Shown here piece by piece: positions 47,642-57,518 of a stretch of DNA of 64,000 nucleotides. Numbering within the stretch: the stretch's first letter is position 1; each line of letters begins with the position of its first letter. Location: the NCBI GenBank assembly GCA_000016765.1, contig CP000699.1, forward strand, positions 558,001 through 622,000, read 5' to 3'. This stretch comes from Rhizorhabdus wittichii RW1 (GTDB lineage: Bacteria > Pseudomonadota > Alphaproteobacteria > Sphingomonadales > Sphingomonadaceae). The notes beneath the pieces are model-generated. The model was not told the origin of the DNA and searched no databases. It saw nothing but the letters and a program-made list of their open reading frames with translations. Made by a program: the position numbers and the translations under genes.

Positions 47642-48406
47642 TCAATGGCCCAATAGCTGCCCGGCCAGCGCGGCGAGCGACTGCATCGCCGCGACATAGG
47701 GCGCCGGACCGAAGCTGATCCGCGCGACGCCGAGCCTCGCGAGCGCGGCGAGGTCGGCGGTCGGGTCGAGCACCATCACGTTGACCGGCAAGGGGCTCGC
47801 TCCGCAGATGCGCGCGATCAGCGCCGGATCGCCGAGGCCGGGGACGAAGAAGCTCCCCGCCCCAGCCGCCGCATAGGCCTCCGCCCGGACCAGCGCCTCG
47901 TCGACCCGGCCGGCATGGGTGGCCGGATCGGTGCCGAGGAACAGGTCGGTGCGGGCGTTGATGAAGATGGGACGATCGAGCCCCGCCGCCGCCGCGACGA
48001 TCGCGCGCAGCCGCGCCGCCTGGTCCTCGACGCCATGGAGCCCTTCGCCCCGAACCTTGCGATCCTCGAAATTGCAGCCGACCAGGCCGAGCCCGAGCAA
48101 CGTCCGCGCATGACCCTGCACCTCGTCGGGCGCATCGGCATAGCCGCCCTCGAAATCGACGCTGACCGGCAGGTCGGTCGCCCGCAGGATGGCGGAGGCG
48201 GTGGCGAGCAGCGCGTCGAACGGCAGCGCCTCGCCATCGGGATAGCCGGCGGCGGCGGCGACCGCCCAACTGCTCGTCGCCAGCGCCGGCGCGCCGGCTT
48301 CGGCCACGGCACGCGCGCTGCCGGCGTCCCAGACGTTGACGAGGCGGAGCGGATCGCCCGCGACGTGCAGCTTCGAAAATAGGGCGAATCTGTCGGCGAT
48401 GCTCAT
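47642..48406 (-). CDS. isocitrate lyase/PEP mutase family protein
   Basis: The 254-residue TIM-barrel enzyme belongs to the ICL/PEPM superfamily, which forms or breaks C-C or P-C bonds next to a carboxylate. Motifs include RLVNVWDAGSARAVAEAGA, LPVSVDFEGGYAD, GCNFEDRKVRGEGLH and FINARTDLFLG. The absence of the KKCGH-type lyase motif argues against isocitrate lyase itself; the physiological reaction cannot be stated. It is monocistronic, with short gaps on each side. Confidence 0.87.
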   Translation of the reverse strand: MSIADRFALFSKLHVAGDPLRLVNVWDAGSARAVAEAGAPALATSSWAVAAAAGYPDGEALPFDALLATASAILRATDLPVSVDFEGGYADAPDEVQGHARTLLGLGLVGCNFEDRKVRGEGLHGVEDQAARLRAIVAAAAGLDRPIFINARTDLFLGTDPATHAGRVDEALVRAEAYAAAGAGSFFVPGLGDPALIARICGASPLPVNVMVLDPTADLAALARLGVARISFGPAPYVAAMQSLAALAGQLLGH

Positions 48407-48510
48407 GTGCGGCTCCCGGCCTCGATGGTGCGATGGACAACCAATATGGGCTCGTCCCCGCCCGATGCCACTATCATCGCTTCATGACGCCTGGCCGTTC
48501 ACCGTCTCGA

Positions 48511-49683
48511 TCAGCGCCGGGCCTCCGCCAGCGCCGGAGCGCCCTCGCCCGATCGGCCCAGCAGGATCGCCAGCAGCCCCAGCGCCGATACCGCCGCGCC
48601 GGCCAGCGCCACCGCCGGATAGCCGAGCCCGCCCGCGATCACCGCGCCGCCCAGCGCGGCGCCGATCGCGTTGCCCAGGTTGAAGGCGCCGATATTGACC
48701 GCGGAGGCAAGGTTCGGCGCCTCCGCGGCGGCGGACATCACCCGGATCTGCAACGGCGGCACCAGCGCGAAATTGACCGCTCCCCACAGGAAGACGAGGA
48801 TCGCGGTCGGCACGGCATAGGGCATCAGCAGCGCCAGCGCGGCGAGCACGGCGACCAGCGAGGCCAGGGTGACGATCAGGGTCCGGTCGACCGAACGGTC
48901 GGCGAAACGCCCGCCGATCCAGTTGCCCACGGTCATCCCGACCCCATAGGTGAGCAGCATCGCCGTGACGAAGCCCAGCGACGCATGAGTCTCCTCCCGC
49001 AGAATCGGGGCGATATAGGTGAAGACGGTGAACATCGCGCTCGACGCGATCACCGTCAGGCCGAGCGCCGCGAGCACCGGGCCGCGCCGCAGCACCCGCA
49101 GCTCGGCCAGCGCGTCGCCGCCGCTCGGCGCGGGCATCGCCGGCAAGGTCAGCCGCAACGCCGCCATGATCAGCAGGCCGAGCCCGGCGATCCCCCAGAA
49201 GGAGGCGCGCCAGCCCAGCTGGTCGCCCGCCCAGGTGGCCAGCGGCACGCCGACGACGGTGGCGATCGTCAGGCCCATGAACATCGCGGCGACCGCTCCC
49301 GCGCGCCGCTCGGCCGGCACCAGGCTGGCCGCGACGACCGATCCGACGCCGAAGAAGGCGCCATGGTTGAGCGAGGTGATCAGCCGGGCGACGAGCAACA
49401 TGCCATAGCCGTTCGACACCGCCGCCAGCAGGTTGCCGACGGTGAAGATCGCCGCGAGCAGGATCAGCAGGGTCCGGCGCGGCACGCGGCCGGTGGTGAG
49501 CGTCATCAGCGGCGCGCCGAGCAGCACCCCCAGCGCATAGGCGCTGATCAGCAGGCCGGCCGCGGGAATCGAAACGTCCAGGTCGCGGGCGATGACGGGC
49601 AACAGCCCCATCGGCGCGAACTCGGTCACGCCGATCCCGAAGGCGCCCGCCGCCAGGGCGAGCAAGGGCGGATTGAACTTCAT
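48511..49683 (-). CDS. MFS transporter (DHA1-like exporter)
   Basis: The 390-residue protein has about 12 hydrophobic helices. It starts MKFNPPLLALAAGAFGIGVTE and has the loop 2-3 motif APLMTLTTGRVPRRTLL, as in the AraJ/PbuE/NepI group of drug and purine-ribonucleoside exporters. It is divergent from a LysR regulator, a usual arrangement for an inducible exporter. The substrate is not evident. The first Met immediately precedes helix 1. Confidence 0.9.
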   Translation of the reverse strand: MKFNPPLLALAAGAFGIGVTEFAPMGLLPVIARDLDVSIPAAGLLISAYALGVLLGAPLMTLTTGRVPRRTLLILLAAIFTVGNLLAAVSNGYGMLLVARLITSLNHGAFFGVGSVVAASLVPAERRAGAVAAMFMGLTIATVVGVPLATWAGDQLGWRASFWGIAGLGLLIMAALRLTLPAMPAPSGGDALAELRVLRRGPVLAALGLTVIASSAMFTVFTYIAPILREETHASLGFVTAMLLTYGVGMTVGNWIGGRFADRSVDRTLIVTLASLVAVLAALALLMPYAVPTAILVFLWGAVNFALVPPLQIRVMSAAAEAPNLASAVNIGAFNLGNAIGAALGGAVIAGGLGYPAVALAGAAVSALGLLAILLGRSGEGAPALAEARR

Positions 49684-49806
49684 CGGGCAAGCTCCTTGGT
49701 GAGGCCGGCATCGGATGGAAGATCGTCCCTCCGCTGCTACGCAGGGGCACAGATGGACGACGAAACCCTGCGGGAGTAGAGCAGCGAAAAGCGAAGGATT
49801 TTTGAC

Positions 49807-50712
49807 ATGGACGCAAAGATAGGCGGCGACACCGACCGCGCCCGCGCGCTCGAACTGTTCGCGGCGGTGGCGGCGGAGGGCAGCTTCTCGGCGGCCGGAC
49901 GGAAGCTGGGCCTCACCCCGTCGGCGGTCAGCCGGGCGATCGACCGGATCGAGGCGCGGCTGGGCGTCCGCCTGCTGCTGCGCACCACCCGAGCGCTGAC
50001 CCTGACGGTCGAGGGGCAGGCCTATCTCGGCGCCGCCCGCCGCATCCTCGCCGATCTCGACGACGCCGAGCAGGCGATCGCCGACCAGGGCGCGCCGCGC
50101 GGGCGGTTGCGGGTCAGCGTGTCGCTGGCGCATGGACGGCAATGCGTCGTGCCGCTGCTCGGCGACTTCGTCCGCCTTCATCCCCATATCCTGGTCGACG
50201 TTGGGCTGACCGACCGGGTGGTCGACGTCGCCGGCGGACAGGCCGACGTCGCGATCCGCTTCGGCCCGCTCGCCGACAGCGCGCTGACCGCGCGCAAGCT
50301 GGGCGAGACCAGGCGGGTGATCGTCGCTTCGCCCGATTATCTCGCCCGCCACGGCACGCCATCGGTCCCCGAGGACCTCCACGACCATGTCTGCCTCAAC
50401 TTCAACTTCCGCCGGGTCGAGCCGGTCTGGCCGTTCCGCAAGGACGGGCGCGATTATGCGCTGGGCGTCCGGGGCAGCATCGAGGCGAACAATGGCGAGA
50501 CGCTCGCCCAGCTCGCCACGGCCGGCGTCGGCATCACCCGGGTGGGCGCCTTCAGCGTCGTCGAGCGGATCGCCGCCGGACGGCTGGTGCCGATCCTCGA
50601 GGAATATAATCCGGGCGACGTCGAGGCGATCCACGCGGTGTTCGTCGGCGGCGCCAACACCCCCGCGCGGGTTCGGGTCTTCGTCGATTTCCTGGCCGAA
50701 CGGCTGCGATAG
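49807..50712 (+). CDS. LysR family transcriptional regulator
   Basis: The 301-residue protein has an N-terminal helix-turn-helix (GSFSAAGRKLGLTPSAVSRAIDRIEARLGVRLL) and the LysR substrate-binding domain in the remaining part (GRLRVSVSLAHGRQCVVPLL). It is divergent from the MFS gene with about 120 bases in between, where the operator should lie; I see no clear T-N11-A box by eye. It probably regulates the MFS gene. The effector is unknown. Confidence 0.92.
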   Translation: MDAKIGGDTDRARALELFAAVAAEGSFSAAGRKLGLTPSAVSRAIDRIEARLGVRLLLRTTRALTLTVEGQAYLGAARRILADLDDAEQAIADQGAPRGRLRVSVSLAHGRQCVVPLLGDFVRLHPHILVDVGLTDRVVDVAGGQADVAIRFGPLADSALTARKLGETRRVIVASPDYLARHGTPSVPEDLHDHVCLNFNFRRVEPVWPFRKDGRDYALGVRGSIEANNGETLAQLATAGVGITRVGAFSVVERIAAGRLVPILEEYNPGDVEAIHAVFVGGANTPARVRVFVDFLAERLR

Positions 50713-50770
50713 CGGAACGGCTTGCGCGGCGCGCACGGACTCCATAGCCTCGGACCGAGGAGATGGTCGG

Positions 50771-51181
50771 ATGAAGATGATCCCGGGCCTTGCGGCCCTC
50801 GCCCTCGCCAGCGTCCCGGTCGCCGCCGGCGCTGCCCGCGCCGATCAGTCGTTCGGCACCTGGCGCAACCCCCAGAACAGCGTCCATGTCCGCGCCGAGC
50901 CCTGTGGCCAGCGGATGTGCGGCGTCGTGGTCTGGGCGAACGACAAGGCCCGCGCCGACGCCGCGCGCGGCGGGACCGACAAGCTGGTCGGCGCGACGCT
51001 GTTCAAGGATTTCCGGCTGCAGAAACCGGGCCTGTGGCGCGGCAAGGTGTTCGTCCCCGATATCGGCAAGACCTTCTCGGGAACGATCGAGGTGGTCGAC
51101 GAAACCCATCTGAAGGGCAGCGGCTGCCTGGTCGGGCGGATCGGCTGCAAGTCGCAGAGCTGGACGCGGATCGCCGAATAA
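50771..51181 (+). CDS. DUF2147 secreted protein
   Basis: The 136-residue protein has a signal peptide (to about residue 25, AGAARADQ) and the DUF2147 pattern FGTWRNPQNSVHVRAEPC, GVVVWANDKARADA and LWRGKVFVPDIGKTFSGTIEV, ending CKSQSWTRI. Family members are small periplasmic beta-rich proteins of unknown function, four Cys probably forming disulfides here. It is convergent with DUF1178, with five bases between the stops. Confidence 0.87.
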   Translation: MKMIPGLAALALASVPVAAGAARADQSFGTWRNPQNSVHVRAEPCGQRMCGVVVWANDKARADAARGGTDKLVGATLFKDFRLQKPGLWRGKVFVPDIGKTFSGTIEVVDETHLKGSGCLVGRIGCKSQSWTRIAE

Positions 51182-51186
51182 GCTCG

Positions 51187-51657
51187 TCAGTTCTCGCTTT
51201 TCGGCGGACGCACGGGGAGCAGCAGCGGCGCGACCGGCACGCCCTCGTCGATCAGCGCCTTGGCTTCCTCGGGGCTGGTCTGGCCGTGGATCGGGCGGCT
51301 CTCCTGCTCGCCCAGATGCATCGAGCGCGCCTCGTCGGCGAAGCGGCTGCCGACATAGTCGGAGCCCTCGAGCATCCTCGCCTGAACCTCGGCGAGCTTG
51401 CCCACCATCGCCTTGAACGCCTCGGGCGACGGGACGTTGGCGGCGGCCGGGACCGGCGCCGTGGCGGATGGCTCGCTGCGCTGGTTGCCCTTGGCGGCGA
51501 CGTTCGGGGCCATCACCGCCTTGTCGACGTCGGTCGATCCGCAATAGGGGCACATGACCAGCCCGCGCGCCTTCTGATCCTCATAGTCGGCGGACGATCC
51601 GAACCAGATTTCAAAGACATGGCCAGCATTGTTGCAAGCGAGATCGAAGACGATCAT
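51187..51657 (-). CDS. DUF1178 family protein
   Basis: The 156-residue protein starts MIVFDLACNNAGHVFEIWFGSS and has a zinc-ribbon half (CPYCGSTDVDKAVMAPNV), then a helical C-terminal domain (FKAMVGKLAEVQARMLEGSDYVG). The family is widely conserved in alphaproteobacteria without a known role. Its ATG overlaps the stop of the nitrilase gene by four bases, so the two form a transcript with grxC. Confidence 0.9.
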   Translation of the reverse strand: MIVFDLACNNAGHVFEIWFGSSADYEDQKARGLVMCPYCGSTDVDKAVMAPNVAAKGNQRSEPSATAPVPAAANVPSPEAFKAMVGKLAEVQARMLEGSDYVGSRFADEARSMHLGEQESRPIHGQTSPEEAKALIDEGVPVAPLLLPVRPPKSEN

Positions 51658-52481
51658 GCGCTGACCTCGACCGCGCCGATCGGGCGGCGGTTCTTCAGCG
51701 CGGGCACCCGCAGGCGGATGTCGGCGAGCCGCGCCATGTCGAGATCGGCGAAGCCGACGCCCTGCCCCTCGCCCATGTCGAGCAGCACCTCGCCCCACGG
51801 ATCGACCACCAGCGAATGGCCATAGGTGGCGCGGCCGTCCTCATGCTCGCCGCATTGCGCGGCGGCGACGACGAACGCGCCCGCCTCGATCGCGCGGGCG
51901 CGCAGCAGCACATGCCAATGCGCCCGGCCGGTCGGCACGGTGAAGGCGGCGGGCACCGACAATATCTCCGCCCCCGCATTGCTGAGCGCGCGGTAGAGAT
52001 CGGGGAAACGCATGTCGTAGCAGATCGACAGGCCGATCCTGGCCCAGGGCGTCGTCGCGATCACGCTGCGCTCGCCGGGCGCATAGGCCCTGGATTCGCG
52101 CCAGCTCTCGCCGGTCGGCAGGTCGACGTCGAACAGGTGGATCTTGTCGTAGCGCGCCCGGATCGCGCCGGTGTCGTCGATCACGAAGCCACGGTTGACG
52201 AGCCGTCCATCGGCCCCGCCGGTCAAGGCCAGCGAGCCGAGATCGACCCAGATGCCCTGCTCGGCCGCCGCCGCGCGCACCGCCGCCAGCACCGGATCGC
52301 CGCCCTCGTCGCGCAGATGCCCGGCGGCGCGGGCGCGGTCCTGGTCGAGCAGGCCCGACATTTCGGGCGTGAACAACATATCCGCCCCGCCCGCCTTCGC
52401 CTGCGCGACCGCATCGACGAGGATCGCGGCGTTGGCGGCGGGATCGATCCCGGTCCGGCTCTGGAGGACGGCAACGCGCAT
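51654..52481 (-). CDS. carbon-nitrogen hydrolase (Nit2-like)
   Basis: The 275-residue nitrilase-superfamily amidase has the catalytic triad Glu in LFTPEMSG, Lys in RYDKIHLFDVDLP and Cys in GLSICYDMRFPDLYR. The last motif is the Nit1/Nit2 type, whose members remove deaminated glutathione or hydrolyse omega-amides of oxoacids. It is cytoplasmic. It overlaps DUF1178 downstream and follows grxC by three bases, which fits a link to glutathione repair. Confidence 0.92.
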   Translation of the reverse strand: MRVAVLQSRTGIDPAANAAILVDAVAQAKAGGADMLFTPEMSGLLDQDRARAAGHLRDEGGDPVLAAVRAAAAEQGIWVDLGSLALTGGADGRLVNRGFVIDDTGAIRARYDKIHLFDVDLPTGESWRESRAYAPGERSVIATTPWARIGLSICYDMRFPDLYRALSNAGAEILSVPAAFTVPTGRAHWHVLLRARAIEAGAFVVAAAQCGEHEDGRATYGHSLVVDPWGEVLLDMGEGQGVGFADLDMARLADIRLRVPALKNRRPIGAVEVSA

Positions 52482-52484
52482 CGC

Positions 52485-52742
52485 TCAGGCCGCCAGCAGC
52501 GGGTCGAGCTTGCCCTGGCGATCGAGCGCGAACATGTCGTCGCAGCCGCCGATGTGGCGGTCGTCGATGAAGATCTGCGGCACGGTCGATCCGCCCCGGG
52601 CGCGCTCGATCATCTCGGCGCGCTTCGGGCCGCCCATGCTGATGTCATATTCCTCGAAACCGACGCCCTTCGTCTCGAGCAGCGCCTTGGCGCGCGAGCA
52701 ATAGGGGCAGAAGGCCTTGGTGTAGATTTCGACCTTGGGCAT
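52485..52742 (-). CDS. grxC: glutaredoxin 3
   Basis: The 85-residue glutaredoxin reduces disulfides and mixed glutathione disulfides. Visible are the active site YTKAFCPYCSRAKALL, the GSH-binding STVPQIFIDD and the GGCDDMFALDRQGKLD end. An ATG nine bases upstream is possible; I chose the one beginning MPKVEIYTKAFCPYC, as usual for the family. It is in the run comF, grxC, nitrilase, DUF1178. Confidence 0.95.
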   Translation of the reverse strand: MPKVEIYTKAFCPYCSRAKALLETKGVGFEEYDISMGGPKRAEMIERARGGSTVPQIFIDDRHIGGCDDMFALDRQGKLDPLLAA

Positions 52743-52791
52743 GCGATCCATTTCCTTTTCCACCCCGAAATGTTGTCGCCGGCCGCGAAAG

Positions 52792-53538
52792 TCAACGCGC
52801 GACATCCTCGTCGCGCACCACGCGCGCCCAGCAGATCAGGTCGACCCGGCTTGCGCCGGCCCGCCTGAGCGCCCGCGCGCAGGCATCGGCGGTGGCGCCC
52901 GTCGTGTAGACGTCGTCGACCAGCAGCACCGCCCGCCCCTTGACCGCCCCCCGGTCGCGCACCGCGAAGGCGCCGCGCACCGCCTTGGCCCGCTGGTCTG
53001 GGCCCAGCCCGCGCAGCGACGGAGTCGCCCTGGTGCGGACCAGCGCGTCGAGCGCGAGGAGATGTCCGGTTCCGCGAACGACGGCCCGCGCCATCAACGC
53101 CGACTGGTTGTAGCCGCGCGTCCATATCCGCCAGCGATGGAGCGGGACCGGCACCACCAGACGCAGCTCGCCCTCGGGCAGGTGCCGCCGCAGCTGCGCG
53201 GCGACAGTGTGGGCGATGCCGGGCCGGCGGCCATATTTGAGCTTGAGCGCGAGCGCGCGGGCGATCGGCCCATAGGCGACGGCCGCGCGCATCGAATCGA
53301 ACGCGGGCGGATCGGCATGGCAGCCGCCGCACAAGGCGCCGGGCCCCGGATCGACCTCGAACGGGGCCCCGCAGCGCGCGCATTGCGGATCGCCGAGGAA
53401 ATCGAGCGCCGACCAGCAGTCGAGGCAGAACTGGTGCATGTCGGGCGTGATCACGCCGCAACCGGGACAGCGCGGCGGCAAGGCGAAGCGCAGCCCCGCG
53501 CCCGCGATTCCCCGCAATCCTCCGACCAGCAGCCGCAT
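52792..53538 (-). CDS. ComF family phosphoribosyltransferase-like protein
   Basis: The 248-residue protein has an N-terminal zinc-finger pattern (PPRCPGCGV, FCLDCW, QCARCGAPFEV, CGGCHA) and the C-terminal type I PRTase fold, with the PRPP motif AVLLVDDVYTTGATADAC. ComF proteins are involved in DNA uptake in competent bacteria, but in most Gram-negatives the role is not established. It heads the minus-strand run of redox genes and is divergent from the methyltransferase. Confidence 0.92.
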   Translation of the reverse strand: MRLLVGGLRGIAGAGLRFALPPRCPGCGVITPDMHQFCLDCWSALDFLGDPQCARCGAPFEVDPGPGALCGGCHADPPAFDSMRAAVAYGPIARALALKLKYGRRPGIAHTVAAQLRRHLPEGELRLVVPVPLHRWRIWTRGYNQSALMARAVVRGTGHLLALDALVRTRATPSLRGLGPDQRAKAVRGAFAVRDRGAVKGRAVLLVDDVYTTGATADACARALRRAGASRVDLICWARVVRDEDVAR

Positions 53539-53607
53539 GACGCCCCTCTCATGACGCCCCCAATGCCGTCTTGTCACGCAAGCGCGCCGGCGGCACAAGC
53601 GCGCGCA

Positions 53608-54468
53608 ATGGACCAGCCCGCGATTTTCGACCGTTCGCTCCGCCGCCTTCGCCGCGACCGGGCCGCCGCGCGCTTCGCCGATCACGCGTTCCTGATCGAT
53701 CACATGGCCGACGAGCTGGCCGAGCGGCTGGCGATGGTGACGCGCGATTTCGGCCGGGCGCTGATCCTCGGCTGTCATGACGGGCGGATCGCCCGGCGCT
53801 TCGCCGCGCCGGGGCGACGCATCGTCAATGCCGATCCCGGCTTCGCCTTTGCGCGCGCCACGGGCGGAGTGCAGTGCGACGAGGATCGCCTGCCCTTCGC
53901 CGACGCCAGCTTCGATCTCGTCGTCGCGGTCGGCACGCTCGACACGGTCAACGACCTGCCGGGCGCGCTGACGCTGATCCGCCGAGTGCTGCGCCCCGAC
54001 GGGCTGTTCCTCGGCGCCTTCGCCGGGGCGGGCAGCCTCGCCTGGCTCAAGCGCGCGACGCTGGCCGCCGACAGCGCGACGCATGGCGGCGCGGCGGCGC
54101 GCATCCATCCGCAGGTCGACGTGCGCGCGGCGGGCGACCTATTGTCGCGCGCGGGCTTCGCCTTGCAGGTGGCGGACGGCGAGCGGCTCGACGTCGGCTA
54201 TGGCGATCCGATCCGGCTGATCCACGACCTGCGCGGCATGGCGGCGACCAACATCCTCGCCCAGCGCGCCCGCACCGCACCCGGCCGCGCCTGGCTGGCC
54301 GAGTTGTTCGGTCGCTTCCAGGCGGAGGCCGGGCCCGACGGCCGGCTGCGCGAGAGTTTCGACCTCGTCTACCTGTCGGGCTGGTCGCCCAGCCCCGACC
54401 AGCCCAAGCCCGCGAAGCGCGGCAGCGCGACGGCGTCGATGATCGAGGCGCTGCGGCCGAAGGGGTGA
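53608..54468 (+). CDS. class I methyltransferase, BioC/NDUFAF5-like
   Basis: The 286-residue protein has an N-terminal helical domain (AIFDRSLRRLRRDRAAARFADHAFLIDHMADELAERL), then the SAM-binding segment ALILGCHDGRIARRF with IVNADPGFAF, a catalytic region LPFADASFDLVVAVGTLDTVNDLPGAL, and later IHPQVDVRAAGDLLSRAGF. These resemble alphaproteobacterial relatives of NDUFAF5 and BioC. The exact methyl acceptor is unknown. An upstream in-frame ATG (53551) exists but gives a low-complexity leader. Confidence 0.85.
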   Translation: MDQPAIFDRSLRRLRRDRAAARFADHAFLIDHMADELAERLAMVTRDFGRALILGCHDGRIARRFAAPGRRIVNADPGFAFARATGGVQCDEDRLPFADASFDLVVAVGTLDTVNDLPGALTLIRRVLRPDGLFLGAFAGAGSLAWLKRATLAADSATHGGAAARIHPQVDVRAAGDLLSRAGFALQVADGERLDVGYGDPIRLIHDLRGMAATNILAQRARTAPGRAWLAELFGRFQAEAGPDGRLRESFDLVYLSGWSPSPDQPKPAKRGSATASMIEALRPKG

Positions 54469-54485
54469 TTCTCCCGAGCCCCACC

Positions 54486-54583
54486 GTCATTCCAGCGAAA
54501 GCTGGAATCTCCCTGCCTTCTCGACGTTGGAGCGGGAGCGACGCTGGAAGAAAAGGGAGATCCCGGCTTCCGCCGGGATGACG
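54486..54583. repeat. two-hairpin intergenic repeat (type A)
   Basis: It is a near copy of the element at 4380-4465: gtcattccagcgaaagctgg at the left, a 40-base middle including agcg/cgct arms, and agatcccggcttccgccggg at the right, bounded by gtcat/atgac. It lies after the methyltransferase and may double as its terminator. Confidence 0.8.
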
Positions 54584-54649
54584 TGATTGTCGAAAAGGCG
54601 ATTGCGCTATGGACTTACCCGACCGCTTATGTGTAAGGACCGCCTCGTA

Positions 54650-54697
54650 ATGACGCGGCCGTTCGCCCTTCTCCTGCTTCGACTTACGCGCCCTTAG
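54650..54697 (+). CDS. leuL: leucine leader peptide
   Basis: The 15-residue peptide MTRPFALLLLRLTRP ends in TAG and has five Leu codons, four in a row (CTT CTC CTG CTT). A ribosome site TAAGGA lies about ten bases before the ATG. Ribosome stalling on the Leu run when leucyl-tRNA is scarce would change the folding of the RNA that follows and so control leuA. The stop codon itself lies in a stem with 54743-54752. This is the standard attenuation design. Confidence 0.85.
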   Translation: MTRPFALLLLRLTRP

Positions 54698-54752
54698 GCG
54701 CGCGATTTCGCTTGGGGTCGAAACAGGCCCGGCAAGCCACGGCGTCTAAGGG
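54691..54752 (+). promoter_or_regulatory. leu attenuator stem
   Basis: CCCTTAGGCG (54691-54700), which includes the leader stop, pairs with CGTCTAAGGG (54743-54752), nine pairs plus one G-U. Downstream, GGGGT (54714-54718) can pair with ACCCC (54764-54768). These arms could alternate depending on where the ribosome stops. I could not mark a terminator with a clean U-run by eye, so the exact structures are uncertain. Confidence 0.55.
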
Positions 54753-54799
54753 TCCCGACAGAAACCCCGAATGACCACCCTGCAGCAGGAGCAGGCCCC

Positions 54800-56341
<1,542 letters not shown>

Positions 56342-56350
56342 GCCGAACCG

Positions 56351-56466
56351 CCTCCCCCCTCCCGCTCGCGGGAGGGGCTGGGGGTGGGCCTCCAACGATC
56401 GGATGGAGCGCAGCCATGACCGGCCGCGTTCCCACCCCTAACCCCTCCCGCGAGCGGGAGGGGGAA
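56351..56466. repeat. long GC-rich inverted repeat
   Basis: Two hairpins, cccctcccgctcgcgggaggggctgggggtggg and its reverse-complementary ccacccctaacccctcccgcgagcgggaggggg, frame a 35-base core. The whole unit therefore is an inverted repeat with arms of about 35 bases. The element at 62087 has the same design. It lies between leuA and the EamA transporter. Confidence 0.8.
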
Positions 56467-56479
56467 TGAACGGGTCCCC

Positions 56480-57466
56480 ATGTCCCAAGCCACCGCCCAC
56501 ACCGCCCGCTGGCGGCTGATCGGCTTCCTCCTGTCCGCGGTCGGCTCGATGCTGTTCGCGATCAAGGGCGTGCTGATCAAGCTGATCTACGTCTATCAGA
56601 TCGACACCACCGCGCTGCTCGCCGTGCGGATGATGCTGTCGCTGCCGGTGTTCTTCGGCGTCGGCCTGCTCGAATGGCGGCGCCGGCCCGCCGCCCAGCG
56701 CCCCGACGCGCGCAGCGTCGGGCTCGCCGCGCTGGTCGGCATATTGGGCTACCACGTCTCGTCCTGGCTCGACTTCGCCGGGCTGCAATCGGTCGAGGCA
56801 CAGGCCGAGCGGCTGATCCTGTTCACCTATCCCTTCCTCGTCATCCTGTTCGGGCGGCTGATCTTCGGCCACAGGCTGCGCTTCCACGCGCTGGCCGGGG
56901 CGGGGCTCAGCTATGCCGGGCTGCTCGTCATGTTCGGATCGGACCCGGCCCGCCTCACCCCGGCGATGATCGGCGGCGCGGGCATGATCCTCGCCGCCGC
57001 CGGCACCTTCGCGCTCTACCAGCTGTTCGCGCGCGAGCTGATCCTGCGCTGCGGCCCCGCGCTGTTCACCGCCATCGCGATGAGCGCGGCCGGCCTGTCG
57101 GTGATCGCCCATTTCGCGCTGACCCACGGCATCGCCCTGCCCTCGGCGCCGCCGCGCGCCTGGGCGCTGATGATCGGGCTGGCGGTGTTCTCGACGATCG
57201 TGCCGACCTTCATGATGTCGGCCGGCACCGCCCGGATCGGCGCGCAGGGCACCGCGATCATCTCGACGATCAGCCCGGTGGTGACGATCGCCCTCGCCAT
57301 CGTCGTGCTGGGCGAACCGTTCGGCATCGGCGAGGCGGCCGGCACTTTGCTGGTGATCGGCGGGGTCGGACTGTTCACATGGATCGAGAGCCGGCCTGGG
57401 CGGCGGCGGAGCAAATCCGTCATGCCGGCGGAGGCCGGCATCTCCGGAGAGGGGAGAAGAGGCTGA
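56480..57466 (+). CDS. EamA/DMT family transporter with repeat-encoded tail
   Basis: The 328-residue protein has ten hydrophobic helices in two EamA halves, typical of drug/metabolite transporters that export amino acids or other metabolites. The second half has AQGTAIISTISPVVTIALAIVVLGEP, the usual EamA end. The last 15 residues (from about 314) are encoded by the repeat starting at 57419, SVMPAEAGISGEGRRG. The family ends before that, so the tail is probably a recent acquisition caused by loss of the original stop. The substrate is unknown. Confidence 0.9.
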   Translation: MSQATAHTARWRLIGFLLSAVGSMLFAIKGVLIKLIYVYQIDTTALLAVRMMLSLPVFFGVGLLEWRRRPAAQRPDARSVGLAALVGILGYHVSSWLDFAGLQSVEAQAERLILFTYPFLVILFGRLIFGHRLRFHALAGAGLSYAGLLVMFGSDPARLTPAMIGGAGMILAAAGTFALYQLFARELILRCGPALFTAIAMSAAGLSVIAHFALTHGIALPSAPPRAWALMIGLAVFSTIVPTFMMSAGTARIGAQGTAIISTISPVVTIALAIVVLGEPFGIGEAAGTLLVIGGVGLFTWIESRPGRRRSKSVMPAEAGISGEGRRG

Positions 57467-57506
57467 GGCTGGAGCCGCCCGAGATGCCGGCCTCCGCCGG
57501 CATGAC
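57419..57506. repeat. two-hairpin intergenic repeat overlapping a coding end
   Basis: Left arm gtcatgccggcggaggccgg and right arm ccggcctccgccggcatgac are complementary, with a middle of about 48 bases. It belongs with the elements at 4380, 17786, 28846 and 54486. The first 48 bases lie within the EamA transporter's coding region, including its stop. It separates the transporter from the convergent molybdopterin oxidoreductase. Confidence 0.8.
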
Positions 57507-57518
57507 GGATGTCAGGCT

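Larger units (their letters stand above)
54469..54799 (+). other. gene-free gap carrying a repeat and the leu leader
   Basis: This 331-base gap holds the type A repeat (54486-54583), a leader peptide with its attenuator, and a short upstream ORF of ten codons (54771-54803) ending across the GTG of leuA. The parts are listed separately. Promoter hexamers upstream of the leader were not clear to me. Confidence 0.7.

Noticed and set aside
47642-48406. Isocitrate lyase proper
   Set aside because: The protein is only 254 residues and lacks the KKCGH-type motif; it is a smaller ICL/PEPM family member.
49684-49806. LysR operator (T-N11-A) between the MFS and LysR genes
   Set aside because: Several weak candidates exist, none symmetrical enough to single out by eye.
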